Positions 28,655 to 37,470 of a stretch of 64,000 bases of DNA are shown here, one piece after another. Below the pieces are notes generated by a model, which saw nothing but the letters and a program-made list of their open reading frames with translations, searched no databases and was not told the origin of the DNA. The stretch comes from Pseudomonas nicosulfuronedens (GTDB lineage: Bacteria > Pseudomonadota > Gammaproteobacteria > Pseudomonadales > Pseudomonadaceae). The position numbers and the translations under genes were made by a program. Position 1 is the stretch's first letter. Each line of letters opens with the position of its first letter. The DNA lies in assembly GCF_005877905.1 (NCBI RefSeq), contig NZ_SWDV01000011.1, forward strand, positions 1 through 64,000. Reading direction: 5' to 3'.

Positions 28655-29590
28655 ATGGACACACTGCAGACCATGCGTGCGTTCGCCTGTGTCGCGGAAA
28701 CCGGCAGTTTCACCGCCGCCGCGCAGCAGCTGAACACCACCACCGCCTACGTATCCCGCGCGGTCGCCAATCTGGAGTCCCACCTGCGGACCCGCCTGCT
28801 CAACCGCACCACCCGGCGGATCGCCCTCACCGAGGCCGGCCAGCGCTATCTGCTGCGCTGCGAGCAGATCCTCGCCTATGTCGAAGAGGCTGAAGCCGAA
28901 GCCAGCGACGCCCACGCCCGCCCCGCCGGCCGCCTGCGCGTGCACTCGATGACCGGCATCGGCCAGCACTACGTGATCCGCGCCATCGCCAACTATCGCC
29001 AGCTGCATCCGGACGTGACCTTCGAGCTGACCATGGCCAACCGCGTGCCGGACCTGCTCGACGAAGGCTTCGACGTGGCCATCGTGGTCGCCTCCGAACT
29101 GCCCGACTCGGGCCTGGTGTCCCAGCGCATCGGCGAGACCTACAGCATCCTCTGCGCCTCGCCCGACTACCTGGCCCGGCGCGGCACGCCCAAGACCCCG
29201 ACGGAGCTGATGGAGCATGATTGCCTGCGCCTGATCAGCCCCGTGCTGCCGCTGGACAAGTGGCTGTTCGACGGCCCCAATGGCCAGGAAATGATTACCC
29301 TCGGCCCCTCGCCCTTCCAGGTGAACGTCGGCGACGCCATGACCGAGGCCATCGGCTCGGGCATGGGCATCAGCGCCCTGCCCGTCTACTCGGCCATCGA
29401 TGGCCTGCGCGACGGCTCGCTGGTGCGCGTGCTGCCGCACTACAAGTTGCAGATCCTCAACGTCTACGCGCTGTATCCCTCTCGCCAGTACCTGGACGCG
29501 AAGATCAAGACCTGGGTCGCGTACCTGCGAGAAAATCTCCCCGGTGTGCTCCAGGCCGATGGCGCCGGGCTCGCCGATGTGGGACCCTGA
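28655..29590 (+). CDS. LysR family transcriptional regulator
   Basis: A 311-residue regulator with an N-terminal winged helix (MDTLQTMRAFACVAETGSF, helix AAAQQLNTTTAYVSRAVANLE) and a periplasmic-binding-type effector domain from about residue 90. ATG 28655 begins the standard LysR sequence; the 30-residue upstream extension is not family-like. It is divergent from the FUSC efflux operon and probably controls it in response to an aromatic acid or similar (inference from AaeR-AaeXAB-type organisation). Confidence 0.93.
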   Translation: MDTLQTMRAFACVAETGSFTAAAQQLNTTTAYVSRAVANLESHLRTRLLNRTTRRIALTEAGQRYLLRCEQILAYVEEAEAEASDAHARPAGRLRVHSMTGIGQHYVIRAIANYRQLHPDVTFELTMANRVPDLLDEGFDVAIVVASELPDSGLVSQRIGETYSILCASPDYLARRGTPKTPTELMEHDCLRLISPVLPLDKWLFDGPNGQEMITLGPSPFQVNVGDAMTEAIGSGMGISALPVYSAIDGLRDGSLVRVLPHYKLQILNVYALYPSRQYLDAKIKTWVAYLRENLPGVLQADGAGLADVGP

Positions 29591-29608
29591 CTATCCTTTT
29601 CGCCGTGT

Positions 29609-29668
29609 TTCGCGGGCAAGCTCACTGTGTAACTCCCTACCCCGGTGTTCAGTGAGCTTGCCCGCGAA
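29609..29668. repeat. REP-like inverted pair, GTGAGCTTGCCCGCGAA variant
   Basis: TTCGCGGGCAAGCTCAC (29609-29625) and GTGAGCTTGCCCGCGAA (29652-29668) are exact inverted copies with a 26-base loop. They are related to, but distinct from, the main REP of this window. The element lies between the LysR and dehydrogenase genes and may act as a terminator-like structure. Confidence 0.85.
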
Positions 29669-29797
29669 CCCATCTTCTTCCCCGCTGCAAACCACCTCAC
29701 GTTCGATAATCGCCCGGCGCGCACGCAAGCCTTGCGCCGCTCTGGTCCGGCAATGGTAGGGTTAACCCCCCTCCCGCCTCCCAGCCGTCCGAGAGCC

Positions 29798-30772
29798 ATG
29801 AAAAAGAACGTCTTCGTCTTCAGCCGCCTTGCCCCGGAACACCTCGACCGCCTGAGCAGCCAGTTCAACGTCACCGTGCTGGATCCCAAACAGGGCGATG
29901 TCGACGCGCAGCTGGCCGCTGCCCTGCCGACCACCCACGGCATGATCGGCGTCGGCCGCCCGCTGGGCGAGAAGCAACTGGCCCAGGCCACGCAGCTGGA
30001 GGTCATTTCCAGCGTCTCGGTGGGCTATGACAACTACGACCTGAGTTACCTGAACCAGCGCGGCATCCCGCTGACCAACACCCCGGACGTGCTCACCGAA
30101 ACCACCGCCGACCTCGGCTTCGCCCTGATCATGGCCGCCGCCCGGCGCACCGCCGAGCTGGACGCCTGGACCAAGGCCGGCCAGTGGAAACGCACCGTGG
30201 ACGCCCAGCACTTCGGCGTCGACGTGCACGGCAAGAAGCTCGGCATCCTCGGCCTGGGCCGCATCGGCGCAGCCATCGCCCGTCGCGGCCACTTCGGCTT
30301 CAACATGGACATCCTCTACCACGGCAACAGCCGCAAACCGGAGCTGGAACAGGAGTTCAATGCGCGCTTCTGCGGCTTCGAAGAGCTGCTGGGCGAAGCA
30401 GATTTCGTCTGCGTGGTGGTGCCGCTGTCGGACAAGACCCGCAAGCTGATCGGCAAGCGCGAACTGGAGCTGATGAAACCCAGCGGCATCCTGGTGAACA
30501 TCGCCCGTGGCCAAGTAATCGACGAAGCCGCTCTGGTGGAAGCCCTGCAGGAGAAACGCATCCTCGCCGCCGGCCTGGACGTCTACGAGAAGGAACCGCT
30601 GGCCGAGTCGCCGCTGTTCGCCCTGCCCAACGCCGTGACCCTGCCGCACATCGGCTCGGCCACCCACGAAACACGCCGGGCCATGGCCGAGTGCGCGCTG
30701 GACAACTTCGAAGCCGCCCTGCGGGGCGAGCGGCCGAAGAACCTGGTCAATCCGCAGGCCTGGAAGGCCTGA
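29798..30772 (+). CDS. D-isomer-specific 2-hydroxyacid dehydrogenase (GhrB / 2-ketogluconate reductase-like)
   Basis: A 324-residue NAD(P)-dependent reductase of 2-keto acids such as 2-ketogluconate, glyoxylate or hydroxypyruvate. The nucleotide-binding motif is GLGRIGAAIARR. Catalytic Arg, Glu and His lie in NIARGQVIDE, DVYEKEPL and LPHIGSATHETR. The ATG at 29798 begins MKKNVFVFSRL; the 51-codon upstream extension covers the REP-like repeat and is rejected. The length equals E. coli GhrB. No gluconate genes are nearby, so the substrate is open. Confidence 0.93.
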   Translation: MKKNVFVFSRLAPEHLDRLSSQFNVTVLDPKQGDVDAQLAAALPTTHGMIGVGRPLGEKQLAQATQLEVISSVSVGYDNYDLSYLNQRGIPLTNTPDVLTETTADLGFALIMAAARRTAELDAWTKAGQWKRTVDAQHFGVDVHGKKLGILGLGRIGAAIARRGHFGFNMDILYHGNSRKPELEQEFNARFCGFEELLGEADFVCVVVPLSDKTRKLIGKRELELMKPSGILVNIARGQVIDEAALVEALQEKRILAAGLDVYEKEPLAESPLFALPNAVTLPHIGSATHETRRAMAECALDNFEAALRGERPKNLVNPQAWKA

Positions 30773-30790
30773 GACCTCAGCATTCTTGCT

Positions 30791-30872
30791 TAGGATGGCG
30801 TGGAGCGAAGCGATACCCATCGATCAACGTGTGAACACCGTTGATGGGTATCGCAAGCTCCACCCATCCTAC
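30791..30872. repeat. GTAGGATGGG-type inverted repeat, second copy
   Basis: TAGGATGGCGTGGAGCGAAG opens the element and CCACCCATCCTAC closes it, with inner GCGATACCCATC and GATGGGTATCGC. It has the same structure as 17391-17485. Its right end overlaps the stop codon of the EamA gene on the minus strand. Confidence 0.85.
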
Positions 30873-31762
30873 GCCCGCGCCGACTGCAACACCGGCCTGG
30901 GCTTGCGGAACACCAGCACATTGCCCGCCATCACCAGCCCCAACCCGGCCAGCGCCGGCAGGCTCCACTGGTAGCCCTCGGCGAAGGCCGAGACGTTCAG
31001 CGCCACCACCGGAAACAGCACGGTGCAGTAGGCCGCGCGCTCCGGCCCCATGCGTCCCACCAGCGTCAGGTAGGCGGTGAAACCAATCACCGAACCGGGA
31101 ATCGCCAGGTACAGCAGCGACCAGACGTACTGCGGGCTGGCGTCGAAGGTCAGCGGCACGCCTTGCACCAGACAGATCATCAGCAGGATCAGCGAGCCAT
31201 AGAGCATGCCCCAGGCGTTGGTCGACAGCGGCCGCAACCCGGCCTTCTGTTGCAGGCTCGACAGCAGGTTGCCGGCCGAGAAGCACAGCGTGCCGAGCAG
31301 CGCCAGGCCCAGTCCGTAGAAGGTCTCCCGCGTCGCCTGGTGCCCCGACAGCTCCGGCCAGAACAGCAGCGCCAGCCCTGCGAGGCCGAACCCGCCGCCG
31401 CCCAGTACGTTGGGCGCAATGCGCTGGCCGAAGAAAATCCGCGCATTCAGCGCATTCCACAGCGTGGCGGTGGAAAACACCACGGCGACCAGCCCGCTGG
31501 GAATCCACTGGCTCGCGGTGTAGAAACACAGGAAGTTCACGCAGAACAGGCACAGGCCCTGGGCAAAGCAGATCACCTGTCCACGTCGCCCCAGTGGCTG
31601 CAGCTTTCTGGACACCAACAGCAGGGCGAACAGCACCAGCGCCGCCAGGCTGAAGCGGTAGGCAATGGACAAGGGAATGGCGACCACGCCGACCTGCAGC
31701 TTGATGGCGATCCAGGTCGTGCCCCAGATGAGCACGGTCAGCAGGTAGAGCGAGAGATTCAT
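30869..31762 (-). CDS. EamA/DMT family transporter
   Basis: A 297-residue drug/metabolite exporter with ten hydrophobic segments forming two EamA repeats. The opening is MNLSLYLLTVLIWGTTWIAIKLQ, and the second half has PGSVIGFTAYLTLVGRMGPERAAY. The ATG at 31762 is chosen because the protein then starts with the first helix. The TAG stop lies in the end of the palindromic repeat at 30791-30872. An AraC gene is divergent from it and may regulate it. Confidence 0.93.
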   Translation of the reverse strand: MNLSLYLLTVLIWGTTWIAIKLQVGVVAIPLSIAYRFSLAALVLFALLLVSRKLQPLGRRGQVICFAQGLCLFCVNFLCFYTASQWIPSGLVAVVFSTATLWNALNARIFFGQRIAPNVLGGGGFGLAGLALLFWPELSGHQATRETFYGLGLALLGTLCFSAGNLLSSLQQKAGLRPLSTNAWGMLYGSLILLMICLVQGVPLTFDASPQYVWSLLYLAIPGSVIGFTAYLTLVGRMGPERAAYCTVLFPVVALNVSAFAEGYQWSLPALAGLGLVMAGNVLVFRKPRPVLQSARA

Positions 31763-31897
31763 GGCAGTCTCCGGAGTACTGGGAGACAGTCTCCCGCCCA
31801 GGCCCGGCACCGGCTTGCAGATTCTTGCGCTTATTGCGACAACCGGGCTGGCAAGGCGCGCCCGCGCGGGTAGAGTGAAGGCAACAGAGGAATACCC

Positions 31898-32773
31898 ATG
31901 TCAGCCATTTCGCAGCTCGAAGTCTTCCAGTCGATGAACGCCTCGCCCAACGCTCGCCTGGAGCGTTGCGCGGAGCTGGGCGACGGGCTGTCCGCGGCGA
32001 TCTGGAGCAACAGCCACGATGCCCGCGACTACCACGCGCCCAGCCATCACACGCTGTCCTGCTACCTGAACGACGGCACCGGCACCTTCCGCCGTGGCGC
32101 CCCCGGCACCACTGGCGCGCCGGACAAACTCTGCGTAATGCCGGCCGGCGCCGAGTCGGCCTGGATAGTCAACGGCGACATCCGCTTGGCGCACCTCTAC
32201 ATCGGCCAGGAACAGTTCTCCCTTGGCTGCATCCGCCTGCTCGACCGCGAGCCGCGCGAATTGCAGTTGCACGAACGCACCTTCCTCGACGACCCGCAGC
32301 AGGCCGCGCGCTTCCGCCAACTGGTGAAGCTCGACTGGCAAGAACCGGGCGAACGCATCCGCACCAGCACCCTGGCCCATGACCTGATCGATCACCTGTT
32401 GCTGAACCAGGTCGGCCTGCGGGAAGGACTGAGGCTCAAGGGTGGATTGGCACCGACCATGCGCAAGCGGGTAGCGGATTACATCGAGCAACGACTGGAC
32501 CAGCCGCTGTCGCTGGGCGAGCTGGCGATGCAGACGGCCCTGTCGGAATACCACTTCGCGCGGATGTTCCGCGAAAGCTTCGGCATGCCGCCGCACCAGT
32601 ACGTGCTGGCCCGCCGCGTGGCCTTGGCGCAGCGCCTGTTGCGCGATACCCGCCAGCCGCTGAGCCAGGTTGCCCTGGCCTGCGGGTTCTCCAGCGCCAG
32701 CCACTTCGCCAACCGTTTCAGATCGGTGGTGGGTGGGACACCGGGGGAGTACCGGCAGGCGTTCGAGGAATAG
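31898..32773 (+). CDS. AraC family transcriptional regulator
   Basis: A 291-residue regulator with an N-terminal cupin-like sensing domain and two C-terminal helix-turn-helix motifs from about residue 190. These are LSLGELAMQTALSEYHFARMF and LSQVALACGFSSASHFANRF, followed by GTPGEYR. It is divergent from the EamA exporter with 135 bases between starts, and most likely controls it. The inducer is unknown. Confidence 0.94.
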   Translation: MSAISQLEVFQSMNASPNARLERCAELGDGLSAAIWSNSHDARDYHAPSHHTLSCYLNDGTGTFRRGAPGTTGAPDKLCVMPAGAESAWIVNGDIRLAHLYIGQEQFSLGCIRLLDREPRELQLHERTFLDDPQQAARFRQLVKLDWQEPGERIRTSTLAHDLIDHLLLNQVGLREGLRLKGGLAPTMRKRVADYIEQRLDQPLSLGELAMQTALSEYHFARMFRESFGMPPHQYVLARRVALAQRLLRDTRQPLSQVALACGFSSASHFANRFRSVVGGTPGEYRQAFEE

Positions 32774-32826
32774 AAGGTCGGCAGGCACCCGCGAGTGGAC
32801 AGAGTTCGCCCCTGCGCAAACGGCTG

Positions 32827-32884
32827 ACCTGCTCGCGAATATTCTCCACTGCCAAGCCAGGTTCGCGAGCAGGCTCGCTCCTAC
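32827..32884. repeat. Partial REP pair
   Basis: TTCGCGAGCAGGCTCGCTCCTAC at 32862-32884 (first 20 bases TTCGCGAGCAGGCTCGCTCC) is a one-base variant of the REP. A truncated inverted partner ACCTGCTCGCGAAT begins at 32827. It lies between the AraC stop and the end of the DUF3325 gene. Confidence 0.75.
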
Positions 32885-32899
32885 AGAAACCTGAAGGCC

Positions 32900-33223
32900 T
32901 CAGCCGAGTACAGCCAGCACTCCGCCTATCACCGGCATCGCCGCCGCCGTCGGCAATGCCCAGCGTGGCCGCCAGGCCAACAGCAGGACCAGCGTTGCAC
33001 CCGCGATCATCAGCAGGCACGCCCAGTAGACGATTCCCAGCTCAACGCCGATGACGTGGATCGCGTAGGCCAACGCCAGCGCACCGTCCACCCACGCGGC
33101 GATCCGCAGCAGGCGCACGCGTGACTGCGACGGCGCGCTGCCGAACAGATCACGATGATGGCGGGACAGCGACAGGCAGGCCGCCGCCAGCGCCAGCAGG
33201 TTGAGACCGAAGACCAGCAGCAT
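32900..33223 (-). CDS. DUF3325 domain membrane protein
   Basis: A 107-residue inner-membrane protein with three hydrophobic stretches (about 2-17, 43-62 and 66-85) and a basic N-terminal loop SRHHRDLFG. DUF3325 genes typically follow DUF3649 and PepSY genes in siderophore-uptake loci. Its start overlaps the PepSY stop by one base. The molecular role is unknown. Confidence 0.85.
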   Translation of the reverse strand: MLLVFGLNLLALAAACLSLSRHHRDLFGSAPSQSRVRLLRIAAWVDGALALAYAIHVIGVELGIVYWACLLMIAGATLVLLLAWRPRWALPTAAAMPVIGGVLAVLG

Positions 33224-34746
33224 CAGGCGTACTCCTCATTGCGGGCACGACGCGCACGAACGGGCTCGGCGCGCTCCCGCCCCAGTCGCCAGCCGAGGAA
33301 GGCGCAAAGACCGCCGATCAGCAGCAGGCCGAGATCGATGCCGACCATCATCCAGTCGCCATTGGCGAGATGCGTCGTCACCCGGCCCGGCTCAGGGCCG
33401 AACAGGCTCAGGACTGGCAGCAGAACAGCGAGCGCCGCCAGGGCGACGAACTGCTCGCGGGCCATGACGCGGCTGCCACGGCGCAGCAGCGCGTGGGCCA
33501 GCGCCAGCAGCCAGATCACCACGAACGCGGTGGCTTCCCAGCGGGTGCGCTGGAGCAGGTCGGCCGGTAGCAGCCGCGACGCGGCCAGCAGGCCGAGCGA
33601 GGCAATCGGCAGCCCGCCGCAGACCGCGCCATTGAGCGTGCGAACCAGCGCCAGGCCTCGGTGCCCTTTCGTCTCGCGCTTGCTGACCCAAACCTGCAAG
33701 CCACCGAAGACCATCACGCAACCCACCAGGCCGAGGACGAAATACATGACCCGCAGCAGGTCGTTGCCGAACTGCGCCATGTGCAGGCCGGTCAGCCAGG
33801 CATAGGTCTTGTAGCCCGGTTTGTAGGGCTTCTGAACGTGCAACAGCGCACCGCTGCCAGAATCGAAGGACACAGTGCGCTGGTCGTTGACCATGCTCTT
33901 GTCCACCGCCTTGCGGATCTGAACCATCGCCGCCGCATCGCCCGGATTCTCGATATTGATCCAGCCGACCTGGCTGTCATCGCCCCAGGCTTCACGGGCC
34001 TTGAGGATCATGTTGTCGATGGACTTGGTCGCCTTCGCCGGCTTGCCCAGCGCCTCGCGGTCGAAGGCGCCCTGCACATCATGGAAGAAATGCTCCATGT
34101 CGTTCTTGTAGGCCACCTTGATGCCGGCGGTCATATAGAAGGTGATGAAGATCGCCAGCCCGGTGTAAGCCATCAGCAGATGGAACGGCAGGCCAAGCAC
34201 ACCCAGCACATTGTGTGCATCGAGCCAGGCACGCTGCCTGGCGGCCTTCGGGCGCAGGGTGAAGAAGTCCTTGAAGATACGGCGGTGGACGATCACACCA
34301 CTGACCAGCGCCACCAGCATGAACACGCCGGCCACGCCGACTACATAGAGACCGAGCATGCCGCCGTGCAATTCGTAATGCAGTTCGAGGAAGAAGTTGC
34401 CGCCAACGGTCTTGGGCAGCACCTCGCCGCTTTGGGCGTCCACCAGGAATGACTGGAACTCGCTGAAGTCCGCCGGCTCCCAACCCGCCGTCCAGTAGGG
34501 CATGCGCTCGGTGGGCGGGTGCATCCAGTAGCCGTGGGCCTTGGGCGCGCGTTCGACGATGAGCTCGCGTACCTGGTCAGCGCCGACCTTGACCTGCTCC
34601 AGCTTGTGCAGCTGCGGCGTCATCCAGCGGGTGAGTTCCTTGTCGAACACCGCAACGGTGCCGGAGAACAGCACGACGAAGAGAATCCAGCTGACCAGCA
34701 GCCCGGCCCAGGTATGCAGGCCGGACATCGATTGACGCAGGCTCAT
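33223..34746 (-). CDS. PepSY-associated TM helix domain protein (iron-regulated)
   Basis: A 507-residue inner-membrane protein of the PepSY_TM type, proposed in related proteins to be a membrane ferric-siderophore reductase. It begins MSLRQSMSGLHTWAGLLVSWILF, the classical opening. Membrane helices lie near 14-35, 145-165, 195-220 and 340-360, and further C-terminal helices are present. Conserved histidines in HTWAG, ELHYELHGG and LTGLHMAQF could bind heme (family inference). It overlaps DUF3649 upstream by four bases and DUF3325 downstream by one. Confidence 0.92.
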   Translation of the reverse strand: MSLRQSMSGLHTWAGLLVSWILFVVLFSGTVAVFDKELTRWMTPQLHKLEQVKVGADQVRELIVERAPKAHGYWMHPPTERMPYWTAGWEPADFSEFQSFLVDAQSGEVLPKTVGGNFFLELHYELHGGMLGLYVVGVAGVFMLVALVSGVIVHRRIFKDFFTLRPKAARQRAWLDAHNVLGVLGLPFHLLMAYTGLAIFITFYMTAGIKVAYKNDMEHFFHDVQGAFDREALGKPAKATKSIDNMILKAREAWGDDSQVGWINIENPGDAAAMVQIRKAVDKSMVNDQRTVSFDSGSGALLHVQKPYKPGYKTYAWLTGLHMAQFGNDLLRVMYFVLGLVGCVMVFGGLQVWVSKRETKGHRGLALVRTLNGAVCGGLPIASLGLLAASRLLPADLLQRTRWEATAFVVIWLLALAHALLRRGSRVMAREQFVALAALAVLLPVLSLFGPEPGRVTTHLANGDWMMVGIDLGLLLIGGLCAFLGWRLGRERAEPVRARRARNEEYA

Positions 34747-35030
34747 GGGCGCACCGCGTAGGCAGTGGGCAGGAAGGCCGCCAAGCCCAGCACGACGCTC
34801 AACGCCAGCGGCGCCCAGACCGCGCGCCACGGGCTTTTCGCGCCAAAGGCATAAAGGATGGCGGCAACCCAGACAATGAAGCAGGCGAGGCTGGCCAGCG
34901 AAACACGGTCCGAACGCGACATCGGCAGGTAGACGCTGAAGAAGGCCGTGGCGGTGTAGGCCAGGGCATAGCCACCGACCACGGCGCTGAGAATGCGGGC
35001 TGCGATAGTACCGGCCTGGGCTGCGCTCAT
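34743..35030 (-). CDS. DUF3649 small membrane protein
   Basis: A 95-residue protein with three membrane helices, beginning MSAAQAGTIAARILSAVVGGYALAYTATAFF, spread over residues 1-31. It is typical of DUF3649 proteins in iron-uptake operons. The ATG at 35030 gives the family-like start. It is the first gene of the three-gene Fur-type operon and ends in an ATGA overlap with the PepSY gene. Confidence 0.88.
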   Translation of the reverse strand: MSAAQAGTIAARILSAVVGGYALAYTATAFFSVYLPMSRSDRVSLASLACFIVWVAAILYAFGAKSPWRAVWAPLALSVVLGLAAFLPTAYAVRP

Positions 35031-35130
35031 GCGTCGGCTCTCGGTTGGGTCGGGCGCGGGGAAACGCACATCGAGGTGAATCCTGCGAGGCGGCCCGGGC
35101 ACAGCCCAAGGCACGCGATTGAAAAGCGGA

Positions 35131-35151
35131 ATTATATGATATTGGTTCTCA
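35131..35151 (-). promoter_or_regulatory. Fur box with adjoining -10 element
   Basis: On the minus strand TGAGAACCAATATCA (35151-35137) matches the 7-1-7 Fur consensus TGATAATnATTATCA at 12 of 14 positions. It is followed at once by TATAAT (35136-35131). It lies about 100 bases upstream of DUF3649 and downstream of the 35163 gene, so it should place the DUF3649-PepSY-DUF3325 operon under iron repression. Confidence 0.82.
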
Positions 35152-35162
35152 ATTAAAAGAAC

Positions 35163-35750
35163 TCAGCAGCGCCGTTTGTGAGTATCTGTGTCGAAAATTC
35201 GCTGAACGGCATAGGTGGCGGTCACATCCATGGCGCGCAACAGGCTGTTCATCATCCGGTCTGCTTCGGCGGTCAGGCGCGGAGGCGGTTGTTCCTCGAG
35301 AATGCGGGAGGCGCCGGGGGTCAGCTCGACCGCAGCCACCACCGAGCCTTTGCCGAACAGGTACTCGTAGATCAGCAGGTAGTCCGTGCCGGGCAGGTCC
35401 TTGAAGTCGGCGATACGCCGCAACACGTTGATCGAACCGAGTATCCAGTCCCGGCTTTCGGTGAACTCCAGCACGCCGAGGCTCCAGGTCTGGGTCGTCT
35501 CGTCGTAGTGGTTCCACGCTGGCGAGCGCAGGTGCTGGCTCCAGCCCGCCACCCAGGCCGCCGCGGTAGTGCCCTGTCCCAGTTCGCACAGCTCGGCCCA
35601 GGTCAGACCGCCTCGTCGGTGGTGATTGCCGTCGAGCCATTGCTCGAGATCCCTGAAACAGGCGGCAGAATCCGCTTCCCTGGAGAGGAAGGCCTCAAGT
35701 CGGGGGCGGGTGATGGAAACCTTCAGGTACAGCTGACACGGCTCGGCCAT
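35163..35750 (-). CDS. Unrecognised hypothetical protein
   Basis: A 195-residue soluble, acidic protein without signal peptide or membrane helix. AAGGA seven bases before the ATG at 35750 supports this start. It contains several tryptophans and the stretch WSLGVLEFTESRDWILGSINVLRRIADF. The repeat-free, mixed alpha/beta look and solitary position recall immunity-type or bacteriocin-immunity proteins, but no family is recognised and that is a guess. It is flanked by a spacer of lower GC than the surroundings (35751-36045, no feature seen). Confidence 0.8.
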   Translation of the reverse strand: MAEPCQLYLKVSITRPRLEAFLSREADSAACFRDLEQWLDGNHHRRGGLTWAELCELGQGTTAAAWVAGWSQHLRSPAWNHYDETTQTWSLGVLEFTESRDWILGSINVLRRIADFKDLPGTDYLLIYEYLFGKGSVVAAVELTPGASRILEEQPPPRLTAEADRMMNSLLRAMDVTATYAVQRIFDTDTHKRRC

Positions 35751-36045
35751 AGGGGTGTCCTTTTTTCTGATCCAACGATTCACTTCGGATCGCGCATCAC
35801 GCTCCGAGGTGCTGAATCGATAATCCTAGAGGTTTGCCCTATGCGCGGTTCGCCCTACCTTTTCGACCGTGGAGTGGTATTTTTCGGATTGAGCTGTACA
35901 TCTGTTCAACTTTCCGCAGGCTTTTCAGCCGCTTCAGGACTCATTGCCCAACCTGCGTCACTTCCTGCCAGCGCCAGGAGAGGGAAGCGCACCGAGTTCG
36001 CACGAAGAAAAAAGAATACTCGACCGGTTCTGAACGAAATTCCTG

Positions 36046-37443
36046 TCAGCGCACACACGCTTTCCTCATGGCACGCTCAAGCCCTTCGAAAACTCGCGGA
36101 GACAGGCATTGGGCAACGTTGAAGCGCAGGTAGCCCGTGGCGCTCTGGCTCAGGCTGAAGACGTTGCCAGGCGCCAGCACCAGATTGTCCGCCAGTGCAG
36201 CGCGCGAGACCTCGGCGGCGTCCAGCCCGCCCGGCAGGCAGGCCCAGACGAACACGCCGCCGCGCGGTTCCAGCCACGGCTGGATATCCAGCGTGCGCAG
36301 GCGCAGCAGCGTCTCGCCCATGGCGTCGGCCAGGCGCCCGCGCAAGCTGTCCAGGTGGCGACGGTAGCTACCCTTGCGCAGCAGTTCGTAGAGCATCTCC
36401 GCGCTGAACGGACTGTTGCCAAAGCTGGTGGCCAGCTTCAGGTCCACCAGGCGCTCGCACCACTCGGGTTTGGTGGCGATGTAGCCGCAGCGCACCGAAG
36501 CCGACAGCGTCTTGGAAAAACTGCCGACCTGAATCACCCGCTCCAGCCCGTCGAAGGCCGACAGGCGCGGCGCGCTCTCATGCTCGAAGTCGCCGAAGAT
36601 ATCGTCCTCGACGATCAGCAGGTCATGGGCCTCGGCCAGCTTCAGCAGACGATGGGCAACCAGTGGCGAGAGCACCGCGCCGGTGGGGTTATGGAAGGCC
36701 GAGTTGGTGATGTACAGGCGCGGGCGATGCTGGTCCAGCAAGGTCGCCATGGCGGCGACGTCCGGCCCGGTCGGTGTGTAGGGCACCCCCACCACCTGCA
36801 CACGGTGCGCGCGCAGCAGGGCCTGGAAGTTGAAGTAGCCGGGATCGTCCACCAGCACGCAGTCTCCCGGCTCCAGCAGGAAGCGGCAGACCAGGTCGAT
36901 GGCCTGGGTGCCGTTGTCGGTGAGTACCAGCTGTTGCGGTCCGACTGGCACGCCATAGTCCGCCAGTCGGCGCGCGAGCTGTTCGCGCAGGCCGGAATGG
37001 CCGTAGGGACGGCCGTATTCCAGCAGACTCGATTGCGGCGCGCGGGCGATCTGCCGCAACGCCCGGCGCAACTCCTCCTCCGGCAGCCAGGACGGCGGCA
37101 GCCAGCCACAGCCGGGTTTGAGCGAGGTGTCGGCCGCCTCCAGCGATTGTCTGGAAATCCACAGCGGATCGATGCTGCGGTCCAGCGCCGGGCCAACGTC
37201 CGCCAGGGACAGCGGCGGCGCATGGCCGGCGACATAGAAGCCGGAGCCCCGGCGCGCGGCGATCACGCCGTCGGCGGCCAGCCGGTCATAGGCTTCCACG
37301 ACGGTGGTCTTGGACACTGCCAACTGCTCGGCCAACTGGCGAATCGACGGCAGTCGTTCTCCCGGCACCAGCGCCCGCGCGGCCAGTCGCTCGCGCACGT
37401 GGTGCATCACCGAATCGACCCGCGTGCTCTTTGGTCTGCCCAT
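36046..37443 (-). CDS. MocR/GntR-type regulator with aminotransferase domain
   Basis: A 465-residue PLP-dependent transcription factor. The N-terminal GntR winged helix (LPSIRQLAEQLAVSKTTVVEAYDRLAADGVI) is at about residues 30-62. A fold-type I aminotransferase-like domain follows from about residue 105. The PLP lysine is in GSFSKTLSASVRCGY, and NPTGAVLS and VEDDIFGDF are the other cofactor motifs. The ATG at 37443 is the first family-like start; a much longer upstream reading frame is rejected because it crosses the divergent EamA gene. It probably controls that gene. Confidence 0.94.
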   Translation of the reverse strand: MGRPKSTRVDSVMHHVRERLAARALVPGERLPSIRQLAEQLAVSKTTVVEAYDRLAADGVIAARRGSGFYVAGHAPPLSLADVGPALDRSIDPLWISRQSLEAADTSLKPGCGWLPPSWLPEEELRRALRQIARAPQSSLLEYGRPYGHSGLREQLARRLADYGVPVGPQQLVLTDNGTQAIDLVCRFLLEPGDCVLVDDPGYFNFQALLRAHRVQVVGVPYTPTGPDVAAMATLLDQHRPRLYITNSAFHNPTGAVLSPLVAHRLLKLAEAHDLLIVEDDIFGDFEHESAPRLSAFDGLERVIQVGSFSKTLSASVRCGYIATKPEWCERLVDLKLATSFGNSPFSAEMLYELLRKGSYRRHLDSLRGRLADAMGETLLRLRTLDIQPWLEPRGGVFVWACLPGGLDAAEVSRAALADNLVLAPGNVFSLSQSATGYLRFNVAQCLSPRVFEGLERAMRKACVR

Positions 37444-37470
37444 GCCGCCCTCGCCTGCCTCTGGGTAATG

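Noticed and set aside
33223-35109. 628-residue version of the PepSY protein
   Set aside because: The first 121 codons lie in another frame of the DUF3649 gene; the PepSY_TM opening MSLRQSM begins at 34746.
35784-36045. Spacer searched for a small gene or RNA
   Set aside because: No open frame with a ribosome binding site, no terminator and no clear promoter could be supported.
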